From Streptomyces roseifaciens (GTDB lineage Bacteria; Actinomycetota; Actinomycetes; Streptomycetales; Streptomycetaceae): DNA of 64,000 nucleotides. A model generated the notes under the pieces. The model ran no database searches. It was not told the origin of the DNA and saw only the letters and a program-made list of their open reading frames with translations. Made by a program: the position numbers and the translations under genes. Each line of letters opens with the position of its first letter. The stretch's first letter is position 1. This document shows positions 63,325 to 64,000 of the stretch, piece by piece. The DNA lies in the NCBI RefSeq assembly GCF_001445655.1, contig NZ_LNBE01000003.1, positions 248,001-312,000 of the forward strand, given 5' to 3'.

Positions 63325-64000
63325 TCAGTTGCTCAGCGCCGGGTAGTCGGTGTAGCCCTTGGCGCCCTCGCCGCCGTAGAAGTTCGCGCGGTCCGCGGCG
63401 TTGAACGGGCCGCCGGCCTCAAGGCGGGCGGGCAGGTCGGGGTTGGAGATGAACAGCTGCCCGTAGCTGACGATGTCGGTGGTGCCGTCCTCGACGAGCG
63501 AGAGGGCGTCCGGGCCGGTCGGGCCGTCGGTGAAGGCGTTGAGGACCAGGACCCCGGAGAACCGCTTGCGCAGCTCCAGGGTGAGCTCGCGGATGTCGAG
63601 GCCCTCCATGATGTGCAGGTAGGCCAGGCCGAGCGGCTCGATGGCGTCGACCAGCGCGGTGTAGGTCGCCTCGGCGTCGGGCTCCTCGATCGAGTGCAGC
63701 GGGTTCGCGGGGGAGATCCGCAGGGCGGTCCTGGCGGCACCGATCCCGGCGGCGACGGCCTTGACGGTCTCGACGGCGAAGCGGATGCGGTTCTCGACGC
63801 CGCCGCCCCACTCGTCGGTACGCCGGTTGGAGCCGGGCGCGAGGAACTGGTGGATCAGGTAGCCGTTGGCGCCGTGCAGCTCCACGCCGTCGAAGCCGGC
63901 CTCGATCGCGTTGCGGGCGGCGGTCGCGTAGTCGGCGATGGTGGCGCGGACCTCCTCGCCGGTCAGCTCGCGGGGCGTGACGAAGTCCTTCATGCCCTCG
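63325..64000 (-). CDS. Old Yellow Enzyme-family alkene reductase (5' part outside window)
   Basis: C-terminal ~225 residues of an FMN-dependent ene-reductase of the NemA type (full length about 360). The frame is open through the window edge; the Met at 63993 is internal. Visible: AARNAIEAGFDGVELHGANGYLIHQFLAPGSNRRTDEWGG (substrate and FMN contacts, split here by convention), RTALRISPANPL, LAYLHIMEG, and DIVSYGQLFISNPDLPARL for the flavin phosphate. It reduces activated C=C bonds such as enones or nitro compounds using NAD(P)H. Ends YTDYPALSN, usual for the family. Confidence 0.9.
   Translation of the reverse strand, partial: EGMKDFVTPRELTGEEVRATIADYATAARNAIEAGFDGVELHGANGYLIHQFLAPGSNRRTDEWGGGVENRIRFAVETVKAVAAGIGAARTALRISPANPLHSIEEPDAEATYTALVDAIEPLGLAYLHIMEGLDIRELTLELRKRFSGVLVLNAFTDGPTGPDALSLVEDGTTDIVSYGQLFISNPDLPARLEAGGPFNAADRANFYGGEGAKGYTDYPALSN

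Overview
High-GC actinobacterial chromosome, almost certainly Streptomyces: strong G/C third positions, GTG/TTG starts, many Tat/Sec-secreted proteins, XRE/DUF397 and WhiI-type regulators, and a gene order that, from memory, follows the S. coelicolor stretch acnA - ngcEFG - rok7B7 - xylFGH - dxs - fadBA - whiI - hemE. No rRNA, tRNA, CRISPR array, transposase or phage integrase was found. The backbone order is interrupted by accessory blocks.

Layout. 0-4.3 kb: GntR regulator (cut by the window edge), alpha/beta hydrolase, and aconitase acnA with a perfect palindrome and iron-box-like repeats in its leader. 4.5-6.5 kb: two tandem, mutually similar RiPP-like precursor peptides followed by a membrane M50 protease with an N-terminal PqqD/RRE-like region and no visible modifying enzyme; this is the most novel-looking locus. 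6.6-9 kb: secreted serine hydrolase and an FG-GAP protein. 9.1-17.1 kb: a 1321-residue GH92 mannosidase divergent from the ngcEFG sugar ABC operon, with a LacI-type operator and a DasR (dre)-like site between them.

17.2-31 kb: an apparent insertion between ngcG and rok7B7, which I recall as neighbours in S. coelicolor. It holds a His/Asp-rich secreted protein, two copies of a module (S1-protease-like protein plus GDSL hydrolase, three of the four ending in 53-residue FG-GAP units and the fourth in a different propeller), a membrane acyltransferase, a small secreted protein, and a large ALF-repeat polymorphic-toxin-like protein with a downstream immunity candidate. Both S1 proteins lack the catalytic His and Ser.

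31-40.5 kb: rok7B7, the xylose ABC operon xylFGH with a palindromic operator candidate, dxs (isoprenoid precursor synthesis) and an APC amino-acid permease, with Streptomyces-type interspersed repeats between them. 40.6-48.7 kb: NYN-like protein, propeller-like protein, then a leftward operon encoding a double-Cache membrane protein, PgsB, PgsC and an NlpC/P60 enzyme (poly-gamma-glutamate-like), with a divergent lipoprotein. 49-54.7 kb: membrane NACHT NTPase, SH3-like secreted protein, DsbA-like mycothiol enzyme, and a three-gene small-protein/XRE/DUF397 locus. 54.7-64 kb: fadA-fadB beta-oxidation pair, RNase D, the sporulation regulator whiI with a recognisable sigma-WhiG promoter, a DUF3000 protein, hemE, and the 3' part of an Old Yellow Enzyme gene cut by the window edge.
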